From Niveispirillum sp. SYP-B3756 (GTDB lineage: Bacteria; Pseudomonadota; Alphaproteobacteria; Azospirillales; Azospirillaceae): a DNA stretch of 64,000 bases. Within the stretch, counting starts at the first letter, position 1, and the number at the start of each line of letters is the position of its first letter. The notes beneath the pieces are model-generated. The model had not been told where the DNA came from. It was given only the letters and a program-made list of their open reading frames with translations, and ran no database searches. Positions 55,395-64,000 of the stretch are shown here, piece by piece. Made by a program: the position numbers and the translations under genes. The stretch spans positions 681,569-745,568 of the forward strand of contig NZ_WIDQ01000002.1 of the NCBI RefSeq assembly GCF_009495745.1. Direction: 5' to 3'.

Positions 55395-56855
55395 TCAGGT
55401 GCCCTGGCCGCCCACCATCATCTGGTCGATGCGCAGGCTGGGCTGGCCGACGCTGACGCTCAGCGTCTGCCCCTGCTTGCTGCATGTTGCGACGCCGGTA
55501 TCGAGCGCCAGATCGTTGCCCACCATCGAGATATTCAGCAGGGCTTCATGCCCGACACCGATCAGGGTCGCACCCTGGACCGGGGCCACCAGCCGACCCT
55601 TTTCCACCAGCCAGGCCTCGCAGGTGGTGAAGTTGAAACGACCGGAAACGATATCGACCTGTCCACCATCGAAGGCGGTGGCATAGATCCCCCGATCAAT
55701 GGAGGCGAGGATATCGGTCGGATCATCCGTGCCATTGGCCAGGAACGTGTTGGTCATGCGCGGCATCGGCAGATGCGCATAGGATTGCCGCCGCCCATTG
55801 CCGGTGGATCGCTGGTTCATCAGCCCGGCATTCAACCGATCCTGCATCAGGCCGGTCAGCACCCCGTCTTCCACCAGAACCGTGCGGTCAGCGGCACTTC
55901 CCTCATCATCCACGCCAAGGGAACCCAGCCGGTCGGGCAGCCCGCCATCATCGATCACAGTGACGCCGGGGGCGGCGATGCGCAGGCCGACCCGGCCATC
56001 AAAGGCGGACAGCCGCTTGCGGTGATGGTCGCCTTCCAGCCCATGGCCAACGGCCTCGTGGAACAACACGCCGGGATAGCCCGGCCCCAGAACGACGGGC
56101 ATCTGACCGACCGGGGCAGGGATCGCCTCCAGATTATTCAGCGCCATCCGTACCGCCGTCGAGACCATGCTTTGCACTGCCGCAGCGTCGAAGCCCTGCA
56201 GGCCCAGCCTGCCGCCCAGCCCCGCCTGACCACGGGCCCGCTTTCCGTTCTGTTCAGCGACCAGCCTCACCCCGATGATGGTCAGCGGGCGGATATCCGC
56301 CGCCAGTTCACCATCGGCATTGGCGATCAGCACCTGCGTGTCATTGGCCCGTACATTGGCTTCGACGCGCACAATCCGGGGATCGGCTGCCCGGGCAAGC
56401 TGATCGATCCGGCCCAGCAGGTCGATCCAGGCCGCCGCATCTTCGAACGCAACCACATCAAGGACCGGATAGAGCGCGTGCTCGCCGGCGCGGCGGGTCA
56501 TCGCCACACCCTGCGGATGCCGCAATGTGTCGCCATGCCGGGCCAGGGTGCGCACCGCGCGCACCGTATCCAGCAGGGGTTGCGGCCGGATATCGGCGGA
56601 ATGGGCGAAGCTGACAGCGGCGCCATGCGCCGCCCGCGCACCCACACCCTGGCGCATGGCAAAACTGCCATTAGTGACGCGGCCATCCTCCAGCCGCCAG
56701 GTGCGGGTGCTCGTCGCTTCGAAAAAAAGGTCGGCCAGATCGGCACCGCCACCGGCCAGCTCGCCCAGGGCGCGACCGATCACCGCCTCATCCAGTCCGG
56801 TCGGACCGAACAGCCTGGCACCCACCCGCTGGATTGCGCTTTCACCGCCATTCAT
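55395..56855 (-). CDS. tldD: TldD metalloprotease subunit
   Basis: 486 aa from ATG 56855, overlapping the pmbA stop by ATGA. The metal-binding motif HEAVGHGLEGD is intact, as required for the TldD half of the TldD/TldE heterodimeric protease. Other family blocks are present: GARAAHGAAVSFAHSADI, LGVDDEGSAADRTVLVEDG, and LPMPRMTNTFLANG. TldD/TldE degrade unfolded peptides and remove leader peptides from RiPPs such as microcin B17. Here the pair sits in an operon with a TonB receptor and SbmA/YddA-like transporter, suggesting processing of an imported peptide or maturation of an exported one. Confidence 0.93.
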   Translation of the reverse strand: MNGGESAIQRVGARLFGPTGLDEAVIGRALGELAGGGADLADLFFEATSTRTWRLEDGRVTNGSFAMRQGVGARAAHGAAVSFAHSADIRPQPLLDTVRAVRTLARHGDTLRHPQGVAMTRRAGEHALYPVLDVVAFEDAAAWIDLLGRIDQLARAADPRIVRVEANVRANDTQVLIANADGELAADIRPLTIIGVRLVAEQNGKRARGQAGLGGRLGLQGFDAAAVQSMVSTAVRMALNNLEAIPAPVGQMPVVLGPGYPGVLFHEAVGHGLEGDHHRKRLSAFDGRVGLRIAAPGVTVIDDGGLPDRLGSLGVDDEGSAADRTVLVEDGVLTGLMQDRLNAGLMNQRSTGNGRRQSYAHLPMPRMTNTFLANGTDDPTDILASIDRGIYATAFDGGQVDIVSGRFNFTTCEAWLVEKGRLVAPVQGATLIGVGHEALLNISMVGNDLALDTGVATCSKQGQTLSVSVGQPSLRIDQMMVGGQGT

Positions 56856-58204
56856 GCGCCGCCTCCCACCTGCATTTCATCAATCAGGATCGAACCGGTG
56901 CTGATGGCGCCTTGCCGTTCGATATCACTGCCCACGGCCTGGATGCCGGTCAGCATGGCGGGCATCGACCCCGCCAGGGTCACGTCGTTTACTGCGTGAA
57001 CCACCATCCCCTCTTCCACCCACAGCCCCTTGACCGCATGGGTCCAGTTGCCGCTGGTCGGGTCGATGGAGCCGCCTTGAAGGCCGGTGACCACCAGTCC
57101 GGTGCCCAGGCGCCGCAGCATTGCCAGCCAGTCACCCCCCGGTGCATCGCTGACCAGCCGCAGATTATAGAAGCCATCCGCATTGCCGGTGGATCGCATA
57201 CCCAGCTTGCGGGCGGAGAAGGTGGAAAGGAACAGGCCTTCCGCTACGCCCTTGCGCAGGATCGCCCGTGTCGATCCGGCAATCCCCTCACTGTCAAACC
57301 CACCGCTGGCCATGCCCAGCGGTTCAAACGGGTCTTCGATCAGGTCAAGATGGGGGGCGGCAACAGCACGCCCCAGCGGATTGGCCAGAAAGCTCATCTT
57401 CCGGTGCTGTGCCATGCCGGTCAGCGCACCGGCCAGCTCCCCCACCAGGGAATGGGCGGTGCGGGCATCGAACAGTACCGGGTAGCGACCACTCTTCACC
57501 GTGCGGGCACCCAGTGCGGACAGCGCGCGTTCAGCAGCCCGTTCCGCGATGGCCTGTGCTGGCAGCAGGGCATCAGCCCGGCGTCCCTGCGACTGGCAGT
57601 AATCGGAGGTGCTGCCGCCCCCATCTTGCGCCAGCATCGCGCACCAGCGCCCATCCTGGGAGGAACGCGCGCTGCGGCAAAAGCCGTCACTGGTGGCAAG
57701 CGCCCAGATATTCTCACTAGCAAGTGCCACGGATTCACTGACCCTGAGCCGCCCTTGAACAGCATCGGCAACCGCCACCGCGGCGCGGTCGATGGCGCCG
57801 GCCGCTGCCATCAGCGTGTCGGTACCGCGCGGCCCCTCGGCGTAGAGTTCTGGGGCTGGGCCGGTGATGGCGAGCCAGTCGGCAGGCGGCAAGGCCGCAT
57901 CGGGATCGGGCTGGACATGGCCGGCAATCAGCATCGCCTCCTCCACCACCCGTTCGATGGCGGCGCGGTCCAGCGACTCGGTGGAGGCCGATCCGCGCCG
58001 CCCCTCCCGAAAGACAGTAACGGAAAGGGATTGGCCGCCGCTGCGCTCCGCCGTTTCCACCACCCCGTCGCGTATGACGATCCGGGCAAAGCCGTGATTG
58101 CTGGCGGTGGCGCGTGCCGCCGCCCCCCGCTGAACCGCCAGCTCAACGGCCCGGGCGGCTGCCACGCGCAGTTCCCCTTCGCTACGGGTTAATAGTTCGC
58201 TCAT
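56852..58204 (-). CDS. pmbA: TldE/PmbA metalloprotease partner subunit
   Basis: 450 aa from ATG 58204, overlapping the ABC gene stop by ATGA. It shares the TldD/PmbA fold (VIRDGVVETAERSGGQSLSVTVF near the N-terminus; YPVLFDARTAHSLVGELAGAL; RKLGMRSTGNADGFYNL; NDVTLAGSMPAMLTGIQAVG near the C-terminus) but lacks the HExxxH motif. This is normal for the TldE subunit. It is expected to assemble with TldD encoded immediately downstream. The dedicated gene pair here probably differs from a housekeeping copy elsewhere; this cannot be checked from the window. Confidence 0.92.
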   Translation of the reverse strand: MSELLTRSEGELRVAAARAVELAVQRGAAARATASNHGFARIVIRDGVVETAERSGGQSLSVTVFREGRRGSASTESLDRAAIERVVEEAMLIAGHVQPDPDAALPPADWLAITGPAPELYAEGPRGTDTLMAAAGAIDRAAVAVADAVQGRLRVSESVALASENIWALATSDGFCRSARSSQDGRWCAMLAQDGGGSTSDYCQSQGRRADALLPAQAIAERAAERALSALGARTVKSGRYPVLFDARTAHSLVGELAGALTGMAQHRKMSFLANPLGRAVAAPHLDLIEDPFEPLGMASGGFDSEGIAGSTRAILRKGVAEGLFLSTFSARKLGMRSTGNADGFYNLRLVSDAPGGDWLAMLRRLGTGLVVTGLQGGSIDPTSGNWTHAVKGLWVEEGMVVHAVNDVTLAGSMPAMLTGIQAVGSDIERQGAISTGSILIDEMQVGGGA

Positions 58205-60000
58205 TGGGGTGCCCCGATTGCCATGGTGTGCCCCTGTCCAGCCGACAGCAGCAGACGGTGCGTGTGGAAACTGGCGAGCTTCTCGTTATGCACAACGCTG
58301 ATGATGGTGGTGTCCGGCATCGCCGCCAGCACCGAGCTGTAGAAATGATCCGCGTTGCTGGCATCCAGGGCGCTTGTCGCCTCATCCAGCACCAGCAGGC
58401 TGGGACGTTGCAGCAGGATGCGGGCCAGGGCCACGCGCTGCTGTTCACCCGGCGACAGTTCGTCCTGCCACATCCGCTCCTGGTGCATGGCGGGGATATG
58501 CTGCTCCAGGCGCACCTTCTCCAGCAGTGCGGCAACGGTGGCATCGTCATGATCTTGCGCCCGGTCGGGGAAACAGATCGCGTTCTTCAGGCTGCCCAGC
58601 GGCAGGTATAGGCGCTGCGGCACCAGCATGGCGCTGCCGCGCCGTGTCATCGCCACGCTGCCCGCCCCATCGGGCCAGAGCCCGGCGATGGCGCGCAGCA
58701 ATGTCGTCTTGCCGGCCCCCGACGGACCTTCGATCACCCAGCGTTCCCCGTCGCGCACCGTCCATTCATCCATGGCCACCAACGGTGCCCCATTGGGACG
58801 GCGCAGGTGCAGACCGGTTACTTGGATCGATACGCCCTCCAGGGTCTCACCCGGCAGAAACCGGATACCGCGGGGACGCTCATTGTCGATGGAATCGTCC
58901 AGCGCCTTCAGACGGTTGATATTGGCAATCTGCCGGGCAATGCCAGGATAGACCTGGACGAAATAGGACAGGGAAGTAGTGAACATGGTGAAGGCATCGC
59001 GCGCCGCCATGACCTGGCCGAAACTGATCGTTCCGGCGAAAAACTTGGGCACGGTCAGGAACAGCGGGACCACGCCGATCACCCGTTCATAGATGCCGGT
59101 CCCCAGGCTCAGTCCGATATTGGCCCACATCAGCCGGTACCAATTATGGCGGATATTTTCGAAGGCTTGCCTCAACCCGTCCTTTTCCAGCCCCTGGGTG
59201 CCGGAAAAGGCGATCTGTTCACCATTGCGGCGGACATGGATAAGGCTGGAACGGAAATCAGCTTCAAAATGCTGTTCACGCATCCGCCGCCGGATAAAGG
59301 GCTTGCCGATCCAGGTGATGACCACTGAACCGAACAGCACATAGAAGATCGAGAACCAGATCAGATCGCCACCCGGCAGCCAGAGATCATAGCCGAACAG
59401 GGTGAATTCCAGCGGGCTGGACATCTGCTGCAGGATAACGCCGAAGCTGATGGCACTGACCAGGCTGGAACCGATGCCGATGGCAACGCCGATCAGCGAA
59501 TTACCGCTGATGATCGAGGTAAAATCCCGGATATCCTCAGCAATGCGCTGATCGGGATTGTCGATCATCCGCAACCGTTCAATGTCATAGAACCGGTCGC
59601 GGGCGAACCAACGGTCCATGTACCAGTTGGTCAGCCACCGCCGCCAGCGCATGGTCAGGGTCCAGCCGACCAAGCCATTGGCCAAAGTCACGCCAACCTG
59701 CAGCGCCGCGATCATCAGGAAGCTGACGATCAGCGAGAGGAAGAGGCCGGCTTGACGCTGCTCAATCGAGTCGAAAAATTCCCGCTGCCACTGGTTCGAC
59801 CAGATGAAGGAATAGATCGTGCCGCCCTGGATGCCGATATAACAGAGCACCAGAAACCAGGCTGCCTTCCAGTCTTCGGAGACGAAATACCGGGTCGTCA
59901 GCCGCCAAGCATGACCGATTCGCTCGCGCTTATCTTGCTTGGCGTAGCGGGGGCCCGCCTCCAGGCGGGCCTCCTCAATGTTGGATTGGCTGGACATCAT
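58201..60000 (-). CDS. SbmA/BacA-related ABC transporter with ATPase domain (YddA-like)
   Basis: 599 aa from one of two adjacent ATGs (60000 or 59997), 16 bases after the TonB receptor stop. The membrane domain (~35-340) has the SbmA/YddA character: KAAWFLVLCYIGIQGGTIYS, WQREFFDSIEQRQAGLF, TNWYMDRWFARDRFYDIERL, NPDQRIAEDIRDFT. The ATPase domain (~385-599) has Walker A GPSGAGKTT, the signature LSPGEQQRV, Walker B LLVLDEATSALD and SVVHNE in place of the usual H-loop region. BacA/SbmA proteins import modified peptides; YddA-type relatives add an ATPase. With a TonB receptor upstream and TldE/TldD downstream, inner-membrane import of a peptide is the most coherent reading. Export is possible. Confidence 0.88.
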   Translation of the reverse strand: MMSSQSNIEEARLEAGPRYAKQDKRERIGHAWRLTTRYFVSEDWKAAWFLVLCYIGIQGGTIYSFIWSNQWQREFFDSIEQRQAGLFLSLIVSFLMIAALQVGVTLANGLVGWTLTMRWRRWLTNWYMDRWFARDRFYDIERLRMIDNPDQRIAEDIRDFTSIISGNSLIGVAIGIGSSLVSAISFGVILQQMSSPLEFTLFGYDLWLPGGDLIWFSIFYVLFGSVVITWIGKPFIRRRMREQHFEADFRSSLIHVRRNGEQIAFSGTQGLEKDGLRQAFENIRHNWYRLMWANIGLSLGTGIYERVIGVVPLFLTVPKFFAGTISFGQVMAARDAFTMFTTSLSYFVQVYPGIARQIANINRLKALDDSIDNERPRGIRFLPGETLEGVSIQVTGLHLRRPNGAPLVAMDEWTVRDGERWVIEGPSGAGKTTLLRAIAGLWPDGAGSVAMTRRGSAMLVPQRLYLPLGSLKNAICFPDRAQDHDDATVAALLEKVRLEQHIPAMHQERMWQDELSPGEQQRVALARILLQRPSLLVLDEATSALDASNADHFYSSVLAAMPDTTIISVVHNEKLASFHTHRLLLSAGQGHTMAIGAPQ

Positions 60001-60016
60001 GGCTGTTTGGAACCTG

Positions 60017-62347
60017 TCAGAACAGACGCTTGCTGATGCTCAGCCGTACATTACGCGGTTCATCGACAGGTACGAAATCCGGCACCGTGGTGACGTTGTA
60101 ATTCCGCCGGTCGAAGAGATTGCGGATACCGAGATTGACATCGAACCCGTCGAAGGAGAGGAAGCCGTTGACATCCACCTGACGGGCACCCGGCACGACA
60201 TAGGCCCCCAGATTATCCGCGTATGAATGCGTGCGCCCGAACAAGCCCACCCCAAAGCCGCCGGTCAACTCATCGGTAATCTCGGTGCGATAGTTGCTGT
60301 AGAGGCTGTAGGTAACGCGCGGCTGCCGGAATACAACCTTCCTGAACGCGGTCGGTGTCAGTTGAACATAGTTGGTCCGGGTCAGGGATGCCTGAACCGT
60401 CCAGCCAGACATAATCTGCCCAACGATATTCAAGTCGATCCCCCGTCCGCGCTGCCCAGGGGCGGGGAGCGAAAAGCCTGGATGCTGTGTATCCGGGACC
60501 AGCGTATTGTCCTGCTGAATATCGAAATAGGAGGCGTTGATCGTTGCCCGTTCATTGAACAGATCAAGCTTCACCCCCGCCTCCTTGTTGGTGGAGGTGA
60601 TGTTGGGCAGCGGATTGCCCGTCACGTCCGTCGATGTGACGGGTGAATTACCCTTCACATAATTGGCGAAAATGGAGAAATTGTCCGTCGCATCGTAGAT
60701 GATGCCGAAATTGGGGACATCCGCCGAATTCTTCGTGGGTGGCGGCTTGCTAAAGCCGAACATCTCGAAATTGGTCTCGTACCAGTTGCGACGCACGCCG
60801 CCCAACAGCTTCAGCTTCCCGATTTCGACGAGCATCTGCCCATAAATGCCCTGCTGCTGGGATTTCAGCCGGAAGGACTTGTTCGTCGCCTCGGGGCGCG
60901 GCGGCACCGGAATGCTGTTATTAGCGCCCAGGGGGATATTGGGGATCACCGTATAGGCGCTGCTGCTCAGAGGCTCAAAGTAGCCGCTGCTGTAATTATA
61001 CCCAACATTGAGCCGGGCCTTCACCAGGCTGCCAATTGCCGTGTTGAACCGGAAGAAGGCATCTGCCGCATTGGACTTACCCTGTTGGCCGGAACCGCGC
61101 ACCGCCGCCACAAGCTGGCCCTGCCGGTTGCGGCCGAGCGGGTACACATCAAGCCCCAGCTTATTGTCATCATGCAGGCCACGGGCGACGAACGCGATGT
61201 TGGGCGTGAATTCATGCGTCGCGTCGAGGTAGACGCGCTTCGTTTCGATATGGACGGACTGATCACCGGAAAAGATTGGCGTGCTCAGGCTACGCTCGAT
61301 GATTTTCTTTGTATTCGGATCGAACAGGGTGAACGGAACGATGCCGGTTGTGGCCTCCGTCAGGGTGGCGCCCAGGATAATGTCGCTTTTGGCATCCTTG
61401 AAACGCAGCGATGGGGCGAAGAGATATTCCTTGTTGCCCGTATAGCCGCCGTAATTGCGGTCCGCCCGCTGCGCACTGGCAATCGCACGGGCCGTGAACT
61501 TGTCATCTTCCGTCAGCGCGCCGTTGGCATCAATGACACCGCGCAGCAAACCATAGGAGCCGGTGTCGACGCTCATATCCACTCGCGTGTTCGCGCTTGG
61601 CTTCTTCGTCACGACATTGACATTGCCGCCCAGATTGTCGAACCCGACCAACAGGGCATCTGGCCCTTTCAGAATTTCCACCCGCTCGATGCTGGCGACG
61701 GGCTGGCTGGCTCCTGCTGTAACACCATAGGTTGAGGAACCGGAAAGACCGTTGATCAGGCCACCACTGTTGAACCCGCGCACCGTATAGCTCACCCCCG
61801 CATTGGGGTTGTTCAACTGCGCGGAGACGCTGCCGGCGTTGCGCAGCACGTCGGTGATGGACAGCGCCTGCTGGTCCCCGATGGTCTTGGCGGAGATCAC
61901 CTGCGTGTTGCGCGGCTGTTCGCGCAGCGACAGGCCGCTGCGGTCGGAGGTGGAGGCTTGTCGCACCAGCGCATTGATTTCCGCCTCATCACGGCGGGCC
62001 GTGACCGTGATGGTGCCATAGATATCGAAGCTGCCATCCTTCTGCTCATCAACGATCAGGATCGCACGGCCGATTGCGGTTTCAATGGCCTGGAGCGGGG
62101 TCGCCGCATGTTCAACCGGACGGGCAGCCACATTTTCTACGGCGTCAGGATCATATCGGATCGCCTTACCGCTCATCGCGGCAATCTTTTGCAGGGCCTG
62201 CGCCAACGGCATGGACGGCAGGGTGTAATCCTGAACGCGTTCCTCTTGGGCAAGAGCAGGCATCGTCGCCGCCATGATCATGGTGGACAGCAACCCGAAA
62301 CCGGCAGTCTTGCGGAAGCGACGCGCATTGGCCGTAACATTGAACAT
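60017..62347 (-). CDS. TonB-dependent receptor with N-terminal STN domain (FecA/FpvA-like)
   Basis: 776 aa from ATG 62347, chosen because AAAGGGGG precedes it and it yields a signal peptide (FGLLSTMIMAATMPALAQ). An STN domain occupies ~35-110 (DYTLPSMPLAQALQKIAAMS, then PLQAIETAIGRAILIV). The plug has ITVTARRDE, PRNTQVISAKTIGDQ, VSYTVRGFNSGG, VERIEILKGPDALL-type text (read as IERVEILKGPDALLVG) and VVTKKPS. The barrel ends in ISKRLF. STN domains usually relay occupancy to a FecR/FecI pair, but none is in the window. It is the first gene of the operon ending at 54174 and defines it as an uptake system for a siderophore-like or peptidic ligand. Confidence 0.92.
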   Translation of the reverse strand: MFNVTANARRFRKTAGFGLLSTMIMAATMPALAQEERVQDYTLPSMPLAQALQKIAAMSGKAIRYDPDAVENVAARPVEHAATPLQAIETAIGRAILIVDEQKDGSFDIYGTITVTARRDEAEINALVRQASTSDRSGLSLREQPRNTQVISAKTIGDQQALSITDVLRNAGSVSAQLNNPNAGVSYTVRGFNSGGLINGLSGSSTYGVTAGASQPVASIERVEILKGPDALLVGFDNLGGNVNVVTKKPSANTRVDMSVDTGSYGLLRGVIDANGALTEDDKFTARAIASAQRADRNYGGYTGNKEYLFAPSLRFKDAKSDIILGATLTEATTGIVPFTLFDPNTKKIIERSLSTPIFSGDQSVHIETKRVYLDATHEFTPNIAFVARGLHDDNKLGLDVYPLGRNRQGQLVAAVRGSGQQGKSNAADAFFRFNTAIGSLVKARLNVGYNYSSGYFEPLSSSAYTVIPNIPLGANNSIPVPPRPEATNKSFRLKSQQQGIYGQMLVEIGKLKLLGGVRRNWYETNFEMFGFSKPPPTKNSADVPNFGIIYDATDNFSIFANYVKGNSPVTSTDVTGNPLPNITSTNKEAGVKLDLFNERATINASYFDIQQDNTLVPDTQHPGFSLPAPGQRGRGIDLNIVGQIMSGWTVQASLTRTNYVQLTPTAFRKVVFRQPRVTYSLYSNYRTEITDELTGGFGVGLFGRTHSYADNLGAYVVPGARQVDVNGFLSFDGFDVNLGIRNLFDRRNYNVTTVPDFVPVDEPRNVRLSISKRLF

Positions 62348-62632
62348 GTGAACCCCCTTTCTGCGGCGCGCACTCCCCTCGCCACGCGCAGCAACAGCCA
62401 CGCGCCCTGGTGAATGTCGGCCCTTATGAAAAAACAGCCCCGCCTGGCAGCGGTGATGGCATCCCTTTGCCCAAGCGGCTCCAGGATAGCGGCCGTCCCC
62501 CTGTTAACCAGCGTTCTTGTCTCATGGCCTGGGCCATGGCCGAACTTCCCGGTCAGTGTTGAGGCTATGCTACGGCTTCGTGACGGACAAATTAGAACTG
62601 TTCATGCACGGCATGAATAGCGGCAATGGCCA
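62348..62632. promoter_or_regulatory. Promoter spacer of the TonB/TldD operon with a LysR-box-like dyad
   Basis: No gene here. A perfect dyad TTCATGC-ACG-GCATGAA lies at 62601-62617. It contains a T-N11-A arrangement typical of LysR sites and sits about 250 bases before the receptor start, next to the end of the LysR gene. No Fur box or clear -35/-10 was recognised. Confidence 0.4.
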
Positions 62633-63580
62633 TCATCGGCCCATCAGCTGCCGTCCCCGCTCTTCCAGGCACTTGATGAACCAGGCCAGCATGGGGTCTC
62701 GCCGCCGGTGGCTGCCCCATTGGGCCACAATGCTGGTCCATTGCGAAGCGAAGGGCACTGGGATCACCTTCAGCGGCATCATTGAGGCATAAGACTGGAA
62801 CAACCAGGAGCTTCCGGTGGCCACAAGGTTGCTGCCGACGACCAACATCGGCAGGGTCGCCTGGGAACTGGCGCGAACACAGATCCTGCGGGACTTCAGC
62901 AAATCGGCCCCCTTCGCATCCAGGGGCTGGAAGGGGGGGGCCTCGCCCTGGACCGCGATATGGCGGGCGGCACGATAGTGCGCCTCACTGATCTCAAATT
63001 GGTCCAACAGGTCGGGATGCTCGCTCCACACCATACAGGAAGCATGGTCGCTCAGGATTGGGCGCGTCTCCAAGCGGTCAACAGCGGTCGAGGCCGGAAG
63101 CAGCAGCAGATCGGCCCCATGCTCCAGCGCCTGCTGGGGCATTGCCATGTCCAAGGGCATCAGGTTGATGCACATGTTCGGCGCGTCGCGCGACAGGTGC
63201 CGCAATACCGGTCCCAGCAGCATCTGCTCAACCCCCTCGGAGGTGGCAATGGTGATACTGTCCTGGCTGGTCAGAGGATCGAAATCCAGGGCGTAATTAA
63301 AGGTTCCTTCCACCTCCCGCATCACCCGGCGAACTTCCCCTCGCAGTGCCATGCCCAACGGGGTGAGAAACTGGTCGCCGCCCGCATGGGTGACCAGATC
63401 GTCACCGAAATGGTCGCGGAGTTTCTTCAGCGCATGGCTCATCGCGGACTGGCTGAGATGGACCCGACGCCCCGCCTCCGTCAGGGTGGGGGCGTGCAGA
63501 ATGGCATCAAGCGGATAAAGAAGATTGAGGTTCAGTCGGCGGACAAAGGCGTCGTCGGTGGAAACCCGGTTCGAACTCAT
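62633..63580 (-). CDS. LysR-family transcriptional regulator
   Basis: 315 aa from ATG 63580 (AAAGG two bases before a GTG/ATG cluster; longer frame to 63640 is possible). The N-terminal winged helix-turn-helix reads LNLLYPLDAILHAPTLTEAGRRVHLSQSAMSHALKKLRDHFGDDL, here given as two overlapping parts: PTLTEAGRRVHLSQSAMSH and ALKKLRDHFGDDL. The PBP2-like effector domain follows (SITIATSEGVEQMLLGPVL; VGSNLVATGSSWLF). The style is NodD/NahR-like. It is transcribed in the same direction as the TonB-ABC-TldE-TldD-Trx operon 285 bases downstream and is the obvious candidate regulator. The inducer is unknown. Confidence 0.9.
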   Translation of the reverse strand: MSSNRVSTDDAFVRRLNLNLLYPLDAILHAPTLTEAGRRVHLSQSAMSHALKKLRDHFGDDLVTHAGGDQFLTPLGMALRGEVRRVMREVEGTFNYALDFDPLTSQDSITIATSEGVEQMLLGPVLRHLSRDAPNMCINLMPLDMAMPQQALEHGADLLLLPASTAVDRLETRPILSDHASCMVWSEHPDLLDQFEISEAHYRAARHIAVQGEAPPFQPLDAKGADLLKSRRICVRASSQATLPMLVVGSNLVATGSSWLFQSYASMMPLKVIPVPFASQWTSIVAQWGSHRRRDPMLAWFIKCLEERGRQLMGR

Positions 63581-63650
63581 CACCTTTGGCCTTTGCTGAA
63601 TTGAACTGACTGAACTGTACCTCAATTGCCGGCGGCACATGCCAACGGCG

Positions 63651-63731
63651 CCGACCGGGGTCCGTTGGCTTCCTCAAGCAATACAGCGACATCTTCGCCC
63701 ACTGCGCATCCGTCAGTATCAAGCGTTTCAT
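63651..63731 (-). pseudogene. IS5-family transposase N-terminal fragment
   Basis: From ATG 63731 the minus strand reads MKRLILTDAQWAKMSLYCL and then RKPTDPGR, the standard opening of IS5-type (DUF4096) transposases. The similarity ends at 63651, where other sequence begins. Only about 27 codons remain. Confidence 0.75.
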
Positions 63732-63808
63732 CAGAAGCTTGAACCACATCAACCCAGATTTGGGAATCATAAATCTCAACAGGCCCTATAGCGGATGCAG
63801 GCTCCTCC

Positions 63809-63844
63809 AGCGCCACCTGCGTTCGGCTAAACGCAGGTGGCGCT
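63809..63844 (-). terminator. Hairpin after the partial RTX gene
   Basis: Perfect 15-bp arms (63809-63823 and 63830-63844, AGCGCCACCTGCGTT) around a 6-base loop, starting 13 bases after the RTX stop codon. There is no T-tract, so termination is plausible rather than certain. Confidence 0.6.
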
Positions 63845-63857
63845 ATGCTATGATTTG

Positions 63858-64000
63858 TTAGCCGAACCATCCCGCTACGTCGCCGGTCTGGCCCAGGATG
63901 GTGATGGTTTGGCCGGCGGCAAGGGTCAACACGGTGTTGCCGTTTACCACCGTGGCGGAATTGATGATCGCCGCCATATCCATGCTGGGATCGTAAAGGG
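63858..64000 (-). CDS. C-terminus of a second RTX-type protein (partial)
   Basis: The minus strand enters from the right edge open and ends at TAA 63860-63858 after ~47 codons. It reads LYDPSMDMAAIINSATVVNG, then TVLTLAAGQTITILGQTGDV and AGWFG. This is clearly the same C-terminal module as the giant protein at 39015-49592, whose end reads IYDASVNFSAVIASVRVVNG, LDLGGGQYITVIGAVGDV, ASWFAGE. It is therefore the end of another secreted RTX protein. Too short for standard ORF calling because its start is outside the window. Confidence 0.8.
   Translation of the reverse strand, partial: LYDPSMDMAAIINSATVVNGNTVLTLAAGQTITILGQTGDVAGWFG

Overview
The window is GC-rich, with dense overlapping operons (many ATGA, GTGA and TGATG stop/start junctions). 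Protein content (TonB receptors, RTX proteins, TldD/TldE, a GT41-type transferase) fits an alphaproteobacterium, most plausibly a Rhodospirillales/Azospirillum-like lineage. That placement is inferred from style and gene content, not from a marker gene.

Positions 1-33.8 kb hold one metallophore biosynthesis and transport locus of the pyochelin/yersiniabactin class. The promoter end is at about 33.8 kb. Operon A (minus, 33730 to 20062) encodes a fused salicyl-AMP ligase/salicylate synthase, NRPS 1 (ArCP-Cy-A-PCP-Cy-A-PCP), a TonB receptor, an AmpG/RhtX-like MFS permease and a type II thioesterase. Operon B (plus, 16092 to 20119) encodes an ABC ATPase and a very large permease carrying a degenerate M1-peptidase-like domain. 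Operon C (minus, 15877 past the left edge) encodes an EmrA/EmrB-like exporter, NRPS 2 (TubC dock-Cy-A[MT]-PCP-TE), two YbtP/YbtQ-like fused ABC transporters, a saccharopine-dehydrogenase-like reductase, two free-standing methyltransferases and a truncated PchG/Irp3-like thiazolinyl imide reductase. The assembly line has three Cys-type adenylation domains and three cyclization domains and no PKS. It therefore predicts a salicyl-capped chain of three cysteine-derived rings, modified by methylation and reduction. Paired 21-bp-spaced direct repeats lie before both operon A and operon B, and a Fur-like box lies before operon A, suggesting AraC-type activation plus iron repression.

Positions 34.1-39.0 kb form a mobile-element-scarred spacer. 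It contains an IS481-like transposase with an in-frame stop, a perfect 48-bp hairpin, a secreted PI-PLC-like enzyme followed by a secreted metallophosphoesterase, and IS remnants.

Positions 39.0-53.7 kb hold a giant RTX/Big-repeat secreted protein (about 3525 aa, 26 near-identical 96-aa units), a strikingly AT-rich spacer, a TPR-GT41 (OGT/SPINDLY-like) transferase and a methyltransferase-glycosyltransferase fusion. They may form an adhesin plus glycosylation unit.

Positions 53.8-63.6 kb start with a run of back-to-back hairpins and a truncated IS3 OrfA. Then comes a minus-strand operon: STN-domain TonB receptor, SbmA/YddA-like ABC transporter, TldE (PmbA), TldD, thioredoxin and an unknown 286-aa protein, with a LysR regulator upstream. 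This reads like a dedicated uptake and processing system for a (possibly modified or disulfide-bearing) peptide or metallophore. The right edge contains an IS5 fragment and the C-terminal end of a second RTX protein similar to the giant one.
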